Positions 43,443-57,104 of a stretch of 64,000 bases of DNA are shown one piece after another. The stretch comes from Boesenbergia rotunda (lineage: Eukaryota > Streptophyta > Magnoliopsida > Zingiberales > Zingiberaceae), in the NCBI GenBank assembly GCA_024364735.1, contig JAGFNQ010004746.1, positions 124,001 through 188,000 of the forward strand. Direction: 5' to 3'. Positions within the stretch are counted from its first letter, which is position 1, and each line of letters begins with the position of its first letter. The translations under genes and the position numbers were made by a program. Under the pieces are notes generated by a model. It saw only the letters and a program-made list of their open reading frames with translations. It was not told the origin of the DNA and did no database searches.

Positions 43443-46400
43443 TCAACGCTTCCAGAAACGGCCATGCTGTTTCTGTTCTTGCATTTTCCTGCAAGAGTTC
43501 ATTAAATGTTTAGAAGAGATCTTGAGATGCTACTTCAATTAATGTAATTAATATACCAATAGGGGTTGATGGCAAACCTTGTCCCAACTAAAAAATAAAA
43601 AAGCATTCACATACATGTAACTTTCACCCTATTTAGATCTTTACCAATTAAATGCCTAAATAAGATCTTCAAATTCGTAGCAACTATGTAAGGATGCTCA
43701 CGTAATATGACTAATTATAGTGCAAATGAAATGTAATGCTTGCCTTTGATATTCCTTTGAGCGTTCAATAAATTCAGTGGCTATATCATGACCTTGAAAT
43801 GATGCCAGTACTTGTCTTATATCCGCTGGTCTGTGGAGAGCTACATCTGAGGGGGAAAAAAGAGTTCAATTGCAAGAATCAATCAAGTCAATCTCACAGC
43901 ATCATCGTTGGAGGGAAAAGAAAGTTAATCAGAATTGCCTCATTCAATTAATGAGAACTCACATTCAAGAAAAGGAATAAGGTCTAGAAGTGCAGTGTCA
44001 TCATTTTCTAGTTTCCAGGGTTTGATAGGCACACTATTTTCAGGCTGGAGGCAAGATTCAAGAGCATGACCACTGATATAAATTATACGTGATGGATCTC
44101 TGTTCAGCTTCGATAGATCCTGAAAGAATTCCAGTCAATGTTTTAGTAAAATGGAAGGAAGGGAATACGCATGAACGGATCATGGAAGGGCAAATCACTA
44201 AGCATGAACGGATCATGGAAGGACAAATCAAATACTGATCACTTTAATAGCTAAAAAGTATATTTTGCCGACTGTATTTCAACTTGATAGGAACACTTAG
44301 ATGCAAAATGTAACCTAATAATAAAAAACCAGATGATAACATCAAAAGAAAATGATCTTTGATTCCAAGCCTAGGTAAGATGAAAATATTAGACAGTAAT
44401 TAAGAAATCCACTTTAAAGTAATAGAGAAGAGGATTGAACTGATAACAGTCCAAGACAAGGAAATATAATGTCAGACAAAACAATAATAGAACCACTAAG
44501 GAAGATACCCGATAATGTTTTCCATTCACATATTTTGTTGCAGCTCTGGATAGCCTATGACGAATATATCCTTTCTGATCCAACCTTTCTATGACAGGAT
44601 CTACATACTGCAAGCATATAATCAACCACGTATTATACAGGCTCTAGTGGACTGGAGCTACCAAGAAAGGAATTCAACGTACCATATTCAATTGATCTGA
44701 GTACACAACAATTTCATAAAGTTTTCCAAGATGTTCTAAGAAAGCATCAACACCAGGCCTTTTAAATGTCCTCCAGCCTCTGTCACGCTGTCAGTAAGAA
44801 GCATAATCACTTATAAGATAGTTGCATAGAGTGTCAATTAGTTGCTAATTATGTACCACAGATTACATTCATTTGTTATTTAGTTAGTTACAGAAGCTCT
44901 TCAAGAAGATTGATGTTAAAAAATATATACATAGGGTGCATGATCTGTAACTTGCAGCCACGGTATTTTCAGTGATTGAGGTCATAGATTTCCATGATCA
45001 CATCAACTACAACAATAACAGTGATTAGTTGATAATTTGATAATGAGTGGGAAAAAGAGTTTTTACCTTATAAAGTATATTAATGTACATGGTTTTTAAA
45101 AACACTGTTTTAAATCTGTTCACTCACTCAAAACTAGAAATTAAGTAGCCAACAGAAAAGGAGTACACGGAAAGATGAAATGGACTGTCAGACAAAACCC
45201 ATCAAGAGACCACTGGTTCTATCAGGTCTTGTCTCCCTTCCTCTTTAACAATCAATCAGCATCGGATCTTATAATCCACCTCACTATTTCCTCATGTGGC
45301 CCTACTTTCATTTATAGACTGCATGTCTGTTTTTATTTAGAGTCCAATTCAATTTTACCGTTTTCGGTCATTTTCAAGTAGGCTAGTGATCAAGCTTGAA
45401 GCTGGTGACAAATCAGGGCAATATATTTCACAAATGCTAGCCTTCCCTAGTCATTCCTTTTCACCTTCCTCTTCCCCATTGGTATGGAAAATGAGGTAAG
45501 AGGGCCTATGGAGCAATAATCTAACCATGATTATGTACTTCTAAACATGAACCTGACAACTGTGCTACTAACAAGCAGTACATACCAATCAGGTTGGACT
45601 GCATGCTAGTAATAACCAATAATATGAGTGATAGTCCAGGAAAGCATTGAACATGCGATGATTAAGGATACTATTAACCAAAGCACAAATCAGCTTATCT
45701 CATACAGGTTTAGATAACATGGAAATGTTGTATATCTTTTCCAAATTCCTGATTGGTACTTGATAAACAAGCAGAAACTTTTGGGCAAACAGATCCAACA
45801 CAGCTGTTGATAAGTATATTCATGCCCAACCATTATCTAGAATGAAATAAGTAGACACATATGGGATAGAGATACCACCTTCCAGTCAGAGTACACAAGA
45901 GTCTCATTAAGATCTAGAACAAGAGTGAAAGCATGTTGCTCTTGAGGATGCAAATCAGGAAGCAACTTCTCTGATGAAGGTTCAGTAAATCCCTAAAACA
46001 AAAGCATACAATTACATCAGAATGAAGCAACTATAATAACAAGAAAGTACTAACAATAAAAAAAAGTATCTACAAACCCGAACGTGTTCTTCAGTTGCCC
46101 TCCTAAGATCCAAATAGAGATCCAAAGCTTTAACAGGAACTATAGATGGAAAAAAATTATGAAGCAAAACAAGATTTTCCACATTTATCGAAACTGCATA
46201 TAATAATATATGTATAGGGGAAAAAATCTAGCTATAAAAGGAAACAAAAATATTGTGTTTCGAGCTACAATAAAGGCCCTAGCAATTGCACATGGCCAGA
46301 TGCTTTTAATTTTGAAGCACTAGGACTGACTAAACAAGGAATTGGCATGTACACTGTTATACAAATACAAGAGAAAGAGAACCGTGCATAATGTAGTATA

Positions 46401-49400
46401 TACTACATTGGGTTGTTTATCCTTAAAATAACAAGTTCTAGTTGTTCCAAACAAAATATTTCTTACTTGATCCAGCTAAGAACATGTTCATCTTAAAATT
46501 CTAGGATAGTGAAGCTTGTTCTTTATGTTGTATTTAAGCTATCAAAAGCTAGCAATTTCCTAATAGAAACTAAGAACCAGAACATAATAGATCAACACTT
46601 CTAATACGTCTCTCTGCCTTAACCAACCCACTTTATTTTCATAATTAAGCTTACCTTCTTGATAAAGGATATAGATGAGATTAGAACTTTCATTTTTCAT
46701 CCGTCTACTAACTCTTGATAATGCAAAGAGATGTTACTGATAAGCTGAGTCTTGTGGTACTTGAATTAATAAAATCATCATGACATGGCATGGACTAGGA
46801 AGGGTTTTGCCTTCAATATAAAATAATTTTTCACCAAAATTTTAATAGCAACTGCCATTCAATTGTTAATTATGGGCTTAGCAAAAGCTTAAGATATTAA
46901 CAAAGACTTCAATTTAAGGATGTACAGTTTAACATCCGCCCCTCAAGATCAAAATGGACTAAGTTTGAATGAACTGAATTAAAAGAGAATATGGGTCAAA
47001 GATGCATTGCCAAGTTTCACAAAATTCCTAGGAATTGAATAAATATAAAAAGCTAACATACAACTGACAGGTAGTATATTTCATTTAGCAAAAGAAAATT
47101 AAAGATTCAGCAAGGAAGATCAAAAGTCTACCTTTCATGGCTGCGTAATAGAGCAAATTGTTAAATTTCTGCAAGAGTAGGAAAAACAATAGAAAACTTA
47201 TGTTAAATCAATTGAACCATCCATTTAGTCTGAAGATGACAGATTTTTTTTTGATAGATTCATATAAATTTTAGTTTGAAATGTTAGTGCATCTTTAAGA
47301 TGACCTTTAAAATTTATTACAGAATCATGAAATATCAATTTATTATCACAAACCAGAAGACGATAAAAAGCAAAATCCAAAGATCTTCCTATTCCTTCAT
47401 TTTTTACATGAGAAATTAAAAGAAATTTATCTTTCTTAATTAAAACCTAAATATCAACCCCATAGCTTCACATGACATACCAAAATGCAATGTGAGTACA
47501 GTCTATCTACAAAATTTTATCCTACATATCAATAAATTTTAGTGGTTCTCCAGGATTGTGACAACTTCTGCATATTGCATAAATCCATGATTGAGTATCA
47601 ACATCCCTACTGCTCGGCCCCAAAATCTAGGCACTGCTAACAATATGCATGAAGATCATAAATATCAAAAGTAAGGAACACGATGATGCATAGCTCAAAC
47701 TGAACAGGAAAGTATAAACATTTTCTAGAAGATAATAGCTTAGAATTAGAAAGACTTTCAAGATGAACATAGCTCAGGCATTAGAGCAAACCCAGTAAAT
47801 AATAGCCCCTCCGATCCAGCATTTTTAGGATGGTCAACTGAAGCCATTTGGGTATTGACTGCTGACTCAGACCTCGTAGACTGAAGCAAGGAATCTATCT
47901 TCAGGCCACATCCAAGTTATCCTCTTGGTTTAGCTTGATGATATTTTAAATTACAAACCAAATTTTATAAATCCCATATATTCAAACTTTGATGTATCAA
48001 ATAGCTAAGATCATTCACAGATCTTTCCATATAAATCTCAGTTCTGGAATCCATCATTTGCAATACAAAGTATCCAGAGGTTATGTAGCATTTTGATGTA
48101 TCTAGAAGTTGTATTTTATACATAAAAAAGAATCTTGCAAAACTTAAGCAAGCTACACGGAACTACTTTGGGTTGTAAAGTATCATTTCAACAAAACCAT
48201 AAAGATTAGCATAAAATGGCACAAAGAAAATCTGGTCCAATTCCTTGAATAATTCACTCACTTGGAGAGTGGATTCATCATCTTCTCCTCCGGAACGTTT
48301 TGCCTTCTCTCGCAATGTATTTGCCTTGTGTTCCAATTCTTCTAAAGAATATGCTGTAATCAAAAGATACAATCAACATAGCATAACTTAATTGAAGGAA
48401 TGAGAACTATAGGTCTGTATCAGAAAGTAAGGTTAGAGAATATAATGACTTTTTCTACAAGATAGTGTTCAACTTTTGCAAATGAAAAAGTCTTTCATAA
48501 AATGATATAAAATATTAGACGTGGCTACTTCAAACAATGAAACAGGCCAAACCAAAAAAATTAACATTTTTTAGAGTATTGATTCCAGAAAAACAATAGG
48601 AGAGATGAAAGCTGTAAGAAGGAAAATGCACAAGGAAAAAAAAACTAAGGAAGAGACGAAGATGAGGAAGATAAAAGGAATATAAAGGGGGAACATATGG
48701 AGAGAAAATCAAGAGAGATTTGGGAGGGAAAGATAAGTAATCTTTTTCCTGATATGTAGCTTCAACAGTAATTTTAGAAGAGAACCCAGAATTGATCTAG
48801 TCAGAAAGTGAGAATTTGGCATCTAGATTCTATAGTTTTGTGATATTTGAATATCTTTCAATGTAATTGAGACATAGAATTGACCCTTCATGGAATACCA
48901 TCGACCTTGGATTCACATTAAGCAAGTAACATGATGATGTAGCCCAACAGAAATAAACAAATTGTGCATACGCATTTTAATCTAGTGGTTAAAATTCTAC
49001 TCATAAAAAAGGTTAAATTTTCCCTGGCATCATAAATTGTATTTTGACAAACTTAGCCATAAGCTTAGTGAAGTGATCCTATAGGAAAAAGCTGCCTGAG
49101 ATGGTGAAGTGGTCATTAAGCCTCAAATACAATAGAGCAGAAATCATTCTAAGTTAAATAAGACAGGATAGGAAGTGAGTCAAGCCTTAACTGGGGATTC
49201 TGATACTCCACTCTAATATGACAACGGAAATTATGGGCTAATGTGAGTTTAAAGATTGAGATGAGTCTTGTCTCAAAATGCAAGTTTAAACATATTAGAG
49301 TATTCGACCAATGCCCAAGCTACGAACAGTTTTTCCAAGCAGTGATGGCCCATGACAAAGCAAATATTTGAGAAATAATTTTGACTATGTTCATGTAACG

Positions 49401-50347
49401 CATTAAATATGCCTGTCAGACCACACACTACAGTTATTTATATTTCTAATTCAACAAGTTATGTCCTGCATCTTGACTTGTGCATGAGGTTAACTTAACA
49501 TTCCGCTATTCATGCCCTCTGAGCCCCCGTGCACTTTGTAATTAGTATGCAGTAATATGTGGTGTACCCATGCTAACGTCATTGAAATTTGTTATGCAGA
49601 GTTATATGTAAATCCATCTGCGATTGTAATATAATCAAATTAGCACATAAATTATGCTGATGAAGCAATTAGTCAATGGGTATCTTGCATATCTTTCATG
49701 TGGTCGTACATTTCAGTTTTAGATTCAGATCCCAGTTTAGCATACTTATCCAACAATTTAGTTGCTGTAAAGTTGTTTCTAACATTTATTTGGGTAAAAA
49801 GCTTTATGTGTATGTTCAGATGTATCGCCTTGCATCCTCAGAGAATTTGATTTTTCTAGGTATACGGCATCTTTTTCTCGATGTTCAAATTTTGAAGCAT
49901 CACAACTTCTTCGACGCTGAATGAGATTTTCCCTCGGGAATGAGTAATGTTTCTAAATTTAAAAGAATTTCTTCAATATAAACAGAAAATTTCATCAAAC
50001 ATAAAAGATAAAATCTCCCATAGAATCGAATCGATTCCGACTCGGAAAAATTAATAAAGTGGCGCACCATAAGTGATGTAGGCGGTGGTTCCGACGGCGG
50101 CAGTGAGAGCTGCAACTGATCCATACTTGAGGAGACCCCATGACCGGCGTGCAGCGCCGGAAGATGGAGGCGGCGGCGGCGGCGGCTGAGTAGGGGGAGC
50201 TAAGGAGGAGGGCTGGTCGTCGAAGAGAGCGTCGGAGGGGGAGAGGGGCTCCTTAGGAGGGGCGGCGGAGACGTTTAGAGCCCTGTGCTCTCTCCGAAGA
50301 TTCGCGAGAAGGGGAAGGAAGCGGGATCGAGCGAAGCGAAAAGCCAT
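43443..50347 (-). CDS. TIM50: Mitochondrial import inner membrane translocase subunit TIM50, 10 exons
   Basis: Exons (high to low): 50347-50068, 48353-48262, 47168-47132, 46139-46078, 45992-45879, 44787-44683, 44607-44509, 44119-43963, 43846-43744, 43488-43443; 364 residues in one frame. The N-terminus is an Arg-rich presequence (MAFRFARSRFLPLLANLRRE), followed by a Pro-rich linker and a membrane segment (YGSVAALTAAVGTTAYITYG, about 74-93). The FCP1/NLI-like domain spans about 178-330: LVLDLNETLVYSDW (DLNET at 184-188), GWRTFKRPGVDAFLEHL, YEIVVYSDQ and IIYISGHALESCLQPENSVP. TIM50 receives presequence proteins in the intermembrane space for the TIM23 channel. DLNET replaces the DxDxT phosphatase motif, consistent with a receptor role. 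Intron 9 uses a GC donor (AG|GCAAGC). Intron 1 is 1.7 kb. Confidence 0.94.
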
Positions 50348-51934
50348 GACGAAAGAAACGAGCTCCGAGAACGACTCGGAAGGGTTTTTGAACGGGTTAG
50401 AACTCTATTGCTTTGCTTTTTAACCGTCATGTGGAAGAAATTTATATATTTCATATCGAGAAAAAGAATATTAGTTAATTTATCAATAAATTAGCTTAAA
50501 ATCCCTAACAATAAACTTATCTCTTAAATTTTTCTTTACTCCAACTCTCTAATATATTTTAATTTACTTAATTATTTTTATTTTTTTTATATAGAAAATT
50601 TAAAATGAGATATAATTTATCTTAAATTTAACACCATTTACTCCCTAATATATTTTAATCACCTAATCGATTCAGCCAAAGTCAATTGATTCGTCAGATC
50701 TCCGAATTGATTGGTCAGGTAAAAAAGTCATATTCAATTGGATAGAAAATATATTCGATTATAGTTAAAATGATGTTGAATTGAGAAGGAATTTCATCTC
50801 TTTTTTGATTTTTTTACCTATTAAAATAATGATAGCTTTTGTTCCCTCGTGACGAACTAAAAAAAAATCGTGCTTAATTTGATAATAAATATATTAAATT
50901 ATGATTAAATATGTTGAATTTATAAAGAATTATATTTTCTTTTAGATTTTTTGTGCCTATATAAAAATGAGGACAATTAGGTAAATTTGTGTGCATTAGG
51001 CAAAAAGGCGAAATTGCTCGCCCCCAGCGTCCCCGCCGCATCCGTCCCAAGGCCATCAAAGAGTGAGAATAAATTTGTTCTAATACGGGACTGAGAAGAA
51101 AGTTGGATTTGATGTCAGGTAGTTTAAGGCAATTCATATAACATTTTTCTAATTAAAAATTAAAGTTATTTTTATTAAGAAATTAATATATTAAAAGATA
51201 TAAGTATTTCAAATTGGTATTGCCCTATCAAATTTGTTTACTTAAATTTCAAGTTCGACTTGAATCAACTGTATTACTAGAGTAGTAAGAGAATCAAATG
51301 TTTAGGAATAAAAATTTATTTATATTCATCCAATCTACACATTAAGATGGATTAACATGATTTATTTATATTCATCCAAGACACCGATTAACATGTTTAA
51401 ATAATTAAGTTTAAATATTTATATATTCAATTTGTTAATGTTAAAAAAAATTGTTCAGGAAAATTATTCATAAACATGATTCATGAATAAAATTTATAAA
51501 TCATATTTATCAATATAATAAAATTATAAATTTATATTATCTAATTCAATAATTAATTAAAAAATTAAAAATATAAAAATTCTGAACAACCAAACAAACT
51601 TAAATTAAGTAGATTCGGCTTAGCTTGATTATATCACAGAACTTGACTCAACTGGACTCATTTGCAATCCTACACGTTACAAAATGTGAAGGACAATATA
51701 GACGTCATCCAAAAATTGGAAATTACATATATTAAAATAATCGAGTTCTGATACAAGGAAGATGTGAAACGCACGAAGGCGAATTAGAACAAGCCTCTGC
51801 TAAATTAAACACTAGAAGGTACTCCAAATACCAAGCGTTTGATTTACACAGAAATGGGATTGGATAAATGAAGAATTGCAAGGCCAATGAATATCAACAA
51901 TAATTTTACAGAAACATGGAATATAAGGCACGGA
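50348..51934. other. TIM50 upstream region and intergenic AT-rich sequence
   Basis: The first 100 bp hold the TIM50 leader. 50420-51700 is AT-rich with no gene; degenerate AATATATTAAA-type repeats are frequent (e.g. 50630-50660, 50890-50930). The last 200 bp are probably the 3' UTR of the MGDG synthase gene. Confidence 0.5.
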
Positions 51935-54511
51935 TTAGCTTGTAGAACTTATGAATGAACTGTTCCTTGATTGGAAGAAAGATGAAGTCAAGCAATGGGT
52001 CATTTGGGATAAAGGACCTCTCTGTTCAGCAAGCTCATGAATATCCCTGACGATGTCAAAAACAGCATCAGGTTGTGCCAGTTTCAGTGCGTTTTCAGAC
52101 ATTGTCTTCAACACATCTGATTCAGGGCCAAACCAGCGAGCAACAAGGCTGGCGGTTTGCTTTGAACTCTTTGAAATACACCGGCGCCATTGTCGACCAC
52201 ATAAGGGACATTTCCAACCTCCTGCAAGCAAGATAATAGTAGTTTCAGCAGAGATTTGTTGTGTGTGGCAATTCATTTTGTTCAAAAGCCACAAATTGTT
52301 CTATATATCATTTGAATAATGCGCAAACAAACCTGTCCAGGAATGAAGTCGTTTAAGATTATAGGGAGTCCCCTTATCAAAGCCTCAGCGATTGTGCCAG
52401 GTCCAGCCTGACATGAGAAACATGGAGCAAAATAGAAATAATTAGGACCACAAACAAGCTTAATTCAAATGAATTCAAGGATGAAATGAGTAAAGCTAAG
52501 AATAGCTCCAAACCTTTGTTATAATGCAATCACAAGCTCCCATATATTTCTCCATTTGGGTGACAAACCCCATTATCTATCATAATCAAACAATACAAAT
52601 TGAAAGGGAAAAAAACACATTATGAAATTGTTTTGGATATTTAACACTTGATACCTTCACAGGGATTTTCCATGGAATCTCAGAGAGTGCTGCACTTAGA
52701 GTTTTGTTTCGGCCACAAATGACGACAAGTTGCCCGATTGGTTTTCCATTCTCCTTGTCAAATAGTGATTCGCCAAGAGCCTTTGCAGTCTTTTTGACTG
52801 GACCCATTCCTTCACCTCCTCCCATCAGTAAGACAGCAGGCAGATCAGCGTCCATCTCAAGTTCTTTTCTCAATTCATCCTATTAGGAAACAAAAGGGAC
52901 TTTTATTTTCAAAGCAGGAGAAGCAGGCATGGTAATCCCTCATGACAAACCTTGACAAGAATGGCACGACAAAAGGAAGGTCTGATGGGCAAACCAGATA
53001 CATGGATCTGAGAAGGCTGTAGGCCAACCAATGCAGCCCTCTTTGCTACTTCCTCAGAGGGGCAGTAGCATCTGTTGACATCAGAGTGAAACCTGATCAA
53101 ACCGATAGAACTTCAGCCAAATTTATACACACGGCATGGTTATTCAAAGGTCAAATTAAGATGCAAGATACATGTAGTAGTTATGCTACACACACCATGT
53201 AGGATGACAGGTGTTGAGGTCGGTGATGATGGTAACAAAAACAACTCTCTTTTGAAGGTTCTGCCATTTTAGCACCCACAAAGGAATGTGCTGCATTAGT
53301 GGATGGACGCTGATTATGATATCTGGCTTGTACTTCTTCAGACCGGCCTCCACTTTCCTTCAGTCATGAAACAGCAACTAATAACTGAATGCAAAGGAAC
53401 TTCTCTATGCAAGTTGTTTACTGCTTCGGAATTATTGGGTGAGAGAACAAAGAGTTGTGTTTGCAAAATTGAATCTTAAATTTATAAATTAAGAGTACGA
53501 GCAAGATTATGATACTAAATGGGTACTAGAAAGTCAGCAACATGAGAGCATGATATTTCCATAGGTATGAGGTTCTATGTCAGCAGTAGAATTGCTGTGG
53601 ATAAGGATAAAGAAAAACTCCATACTTGGTGTGTAATGATGCAATAGCAGCAAGATAGATGTTGTGGATCCAACGAGGGGAAGTCCCGTGAAAGGCCATC
53701 CTCCATAGCTGCACATGCTTCACCATGAATTTGTAGGACCTCTCCATGTCATTCAACGGCCAACCTGCATGTTCCGTGAACAAATCCTTCACGAACACCT
53801 GCACATTAAGAATTAAGAAAAGAAACAACAAATTGCAAATCTAGTTCCTGTTTTATCGGTTCTCTTGATGTGTTTAGAGTATGCCACAGACAAGCATAGG
53901 TAGAAGGATATCTACAAACCCATTGATACTATGAGATGAAAACAGAGGGAAAATTTGATCATTTTTGGGGAGTCAATTGGAAAGAAAATAACGAAATGCC
54001 TAAATCATCAATTCTAGATGCAGAAGACTAATCAGCCAAGAATAAATTTGCAGAGGAAAAACTTAAAATTGAAATCGTAATAAAAGGGACGACAATTGAA
54101 GGAGCCATCTTTAATCGACTGGGAAATCCACAATGCATGAAGAAGATCGGCGCAATACCGAACCTTGTACTCGTCGCCGAACTCGATGCGGAAGGCGTCG
54201 CGGATTGCCTCAGCAGAAGCGCGATGGCCACCGCCGGTGTCGCTCATGAGGATAAGCACGTTCTTGGTGCGATCTGCCCCGATCTGGGCCATCTCCACAG
54301 TGCCCTCCTCCTCCTCCCAGAACATCGTCTCGTCATCGTCGCCCAAGACGACCGCCGCCCTGGAGACGCGACGATCGTCGTCGCACGAGAAACTCTTAGT
54401 CCTCTTCCGCTTCAGCTGCTTCCTCTCCTGCGACTGGGCGTGGTGAGCCCGCATTTTCTCCATCACGATCTCCTGAATCGACTTCCGGGGTGTCACCGCC
54501 GTAGACTCCAT
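51935..54511 (-). CDS. MGD: Monogalactosyldiacylglycerol (MGDG) synthase, type B-like, frameshifted in the last exon
   Basis: Exons (high to low): 54511-54164, 53798-53626, 53357-53196, 53092-52951, 52879-52655, 52576-52514, 52407-52333, 52221-51935. The enzyme moves galactose from UDP-galactose to diacylglycerol in the plastid envelope. Seen: LILMSDTGGGHRASAEAI (about 86-103, N-terminal MGDG synthase domain), ISVHPLMQHIPLWVLKW, VVFVTIITDLNTCHPTWFH, GLPIRPSF, LLMGGGEGMG, and the GT28 nucleotide-sugar block ITKAGPGTIAEALIRGLPII..NDFIPGQEVGNVPYVVDNGAGVF. Expected length is about 491. In exon 8 the frame after GAGVF runs to a stop at 52108, while the expected C-terminus (SLVARWFGPESDVLKTMSEN) lies in the next frame and ends at 51935. 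One T is missing in a T run (AAA at 52174-52176 on +). The short N-terminus without a long transit peptide suggests type B. An upstream in-frame ATG at 54640 would add 43 residues. Confidence 0.88.
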
Positions 54512-54813
54512 GGTTTCCTCACTTCCTCCGAATCCCGGCGGTGGAAGAAGGATAGGGCCACGAGCAGGCGGCGACTCCACCGGGAGATCGACACAAATGA
54601 GGGACCGATGAAAGCGAATGGGCGAGGAGAAGCATGACACGATCGTGGTGTTTTATAGGCATCATGGAGGACTCGACGGGGGAAATGGAAGAGCGAAGGA
54701 TGGCGTAGCTGGCACAGCGAAGGCCAGTGGCTATTTTCCGCCATTGGAGGGGAGGGAGGGGAGAGCGGAAGGCGGAGGAGCCCCTGACGGTAGTCTCTGC
54801 TTCTGCCTAAAAA

Positions 54814-56599
54814 TAAGGGAGACTTATTAAAAACTCCCTTATCAAAAAAAAATTTCATCGTGTCCGCTTCTTTAGCAAGGGAATCATAATTTATACTCCC
54901 TAAATTTTTTTTGAACTCTCTAATATATAAATTTACCAATTTACCATTATTATTTGTTATCCCTCTCTCCATTATCTTCTCCCCCATTTCTTTACGACGT
55001 ATCCAAAAAAAACCCTAACCAGCGTCATCCCACCATTTTTCTCTTCCTCATTTCCCTCTTCTCCATTTCTTCCCTACAGAATCTCCATCCTAAACAAACC
55101 CAAACCAAGGAAATCCATGGCTCGACCATTTCCCTCTTCTCCATTTCTTCCCGTTACAATCTCCATCCTAAACAAACCCTAACCAGCGAAATCCATCGCT
55201 CCACCTATCCGCGCTGACGAGGAGACTGAAGCAAGATCATACCCATCGAGATCCATCGATCGGGAACAGTGAGATATCAACCGAGAGCATAACCATCGAG
55301 GAGGAAACTAACGCAAGTGTCGACGTCGAAGACACACAAAACACCTTAAAAAATAGTAAATTTCTTCATTTTTATAGTCTTTTTTAATCTATTAGTTGTA
55401 TTTTGTTTGCTTGAATTTTCACATATCATTATTTATTTATTATTGGTTTTTGTTTGGATTTTTTGAGATGGAGGTGAAATCTTGAGATAGCGCGTGTAGG
55501 CTTGATCGCTTACGCTTGCTCCTCCAACTCCAACTACTACAGGAAAGATTCCACCCCCATCTCAAAAATTCATTTTATTAATCGTATCTTCCTCTTTTGA
55601 AATTGGAATTCCTACTAACTAATGAATCTGATTTATTATCGTTCGCTTTTAGAAGTTGAAATTCTACGTAGCAATGAAGGAATCGATCGTGATTTAAACC
55701 ATGCAAATAATTGAGAATCTCTTCAATATAGTCATGAAAGGCTATTTTGTTAAATATGTAATAAATAAATAGGAGTATTTTTTAAAATCATCCCTTCACA
55801 TAAGCATAATAATTAATTAAATTCTCATGTTTAAAACATATTATTTCGGATTTAAGCAATAAAATGAATTCAATAACAGACTTGAATTATGTGTTTTGAA
55901 ACTTATTTATTGTTTTCCTTCTTTTGTGAGATTTCAATTTAAAAATTCCTTAACTATAACTAAGTAGTGAGTACAACGAGACATTTTAAATTTTACTTGG
56001 ACATTGTGATAGTCCGTTTGTTTGTTTTATCAACTATCATAGTCGATTGTAATATATCACACTTAATTATTCAACAAATGTTTTTAAAAAATCTCACTTA
56101 TAAGTGTTTATTAAATAGATTCTTTGTCCAGAATATGAAATACTATATGTTGGATATTTTTATTTTAGAGAGAGCAAGCACATAGAATCAACTAATAGAG
56201 TGCCATAAAATTTGAGAAATTATATTGTGTTTCACTCCCTGAAGATAATTTTCTAATATTTGAATAAGAATAAAGGCTAATAATATTTGAATGAGTATAT
56301 TATTCCTCATTTATGCTGTGTTATGAAATTAAATATCATTTTTCAAATTATTTTAAATTGATATCGTGTTATGATTGATTATGAAATTGTATAGTCTTTT
56401 CCAATACAATTTCTCAATCACTCAAGTGACACAGATTTTGTTCAGTTTTTTAGAGAAATGGAATCTGGATCTGGATCTTCAAATTTTTCATTTCTGGGTA
56501 GTTGCAAGTATAAAGAAGACCTCTATATGATTTCAATTTTTAATGACTTTAGTCTAATGGAGCTGTTTCTTAATCTTGGAAGAAAATGTGAGGAGATTA
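54814..56599 (+). repeat. Left long terminal inverted repeat of the MULE
   Basis: Inverted copy of 59396-61189 with small indels (e.g. a 3-nt AAT insertion near 56556). Its inner end carries a + strand copy of the transposase N-terminal coding sequence (ESGSGSSNFSFLGSCKYKED, about 56461-56520), which runs out into unrelated sequence. Confidence 0.85.
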
Positions 56600-56639
56600 A
56601 GGAGAGGAAGCTGGCTTGATTTCGCCGGTGAAGGAGGCC

Positions 56640-56815
56640 GAGAATGTGTCGGGAAGAAATCAGGGGAAAAGGAAATGCGGGAAAAGGGAAAAGGGTATAT
56701 TTGTAAATTTATGTATTGGGAAGTTAAAACAGAAAACTAGGGACTAAATACTATTGTTTCCTTACCTGGGGAGCGGACAGATTTATCTCTAATTTCCCGC
56801 TTAAACATCAACTAG
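56640..56815 (+). repeat. Fragment resembling a third MULE end
   Basis: The stretch GTAAATTTATGTATTGGGAA..GGGAGCGGACAGATTTATCTC (56703-56793) resembles the outer end of the right TIR (GTAAATTTATGTATTAGGGA..GGGAGCGGACACG, 61067-61146) in the same orientation, but is more diverged and ends differently (AATTTCCCGC). It lies just inside the left TIR and is not part of the matched TIR pair. Confidence 0.6.
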
Positions 56816-57104
56816 TATCAAGCCCACATTGCATAAACAGTACATAAACATCACTAACTTAACATAATATAAAAGGACCATTACAGCAAGAACACGCCCT
56901 GAATAATTCCACTGGATTAAGTACTCCTTCTCTTAGATACATCCTTGCTTCTTGTTTGTTCTATCATCCTCTTTTTTCTGTAAATTGGAAAATGTATTAG
57001 AGATCAAATATATGAGTACATGCTCATTAAAAGAAATTTCAGAATACAATATTTTACTTGTAAATCAAACAGTTCCATACTATTTTCACAAAATAAAAGT
57101 AGAG

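Noticed and set aside
54137..54637. 166-codon + strand ORF
   Set aside because: Antisense shadow of GC-rich exon 1 of the MGDG synthase gene.
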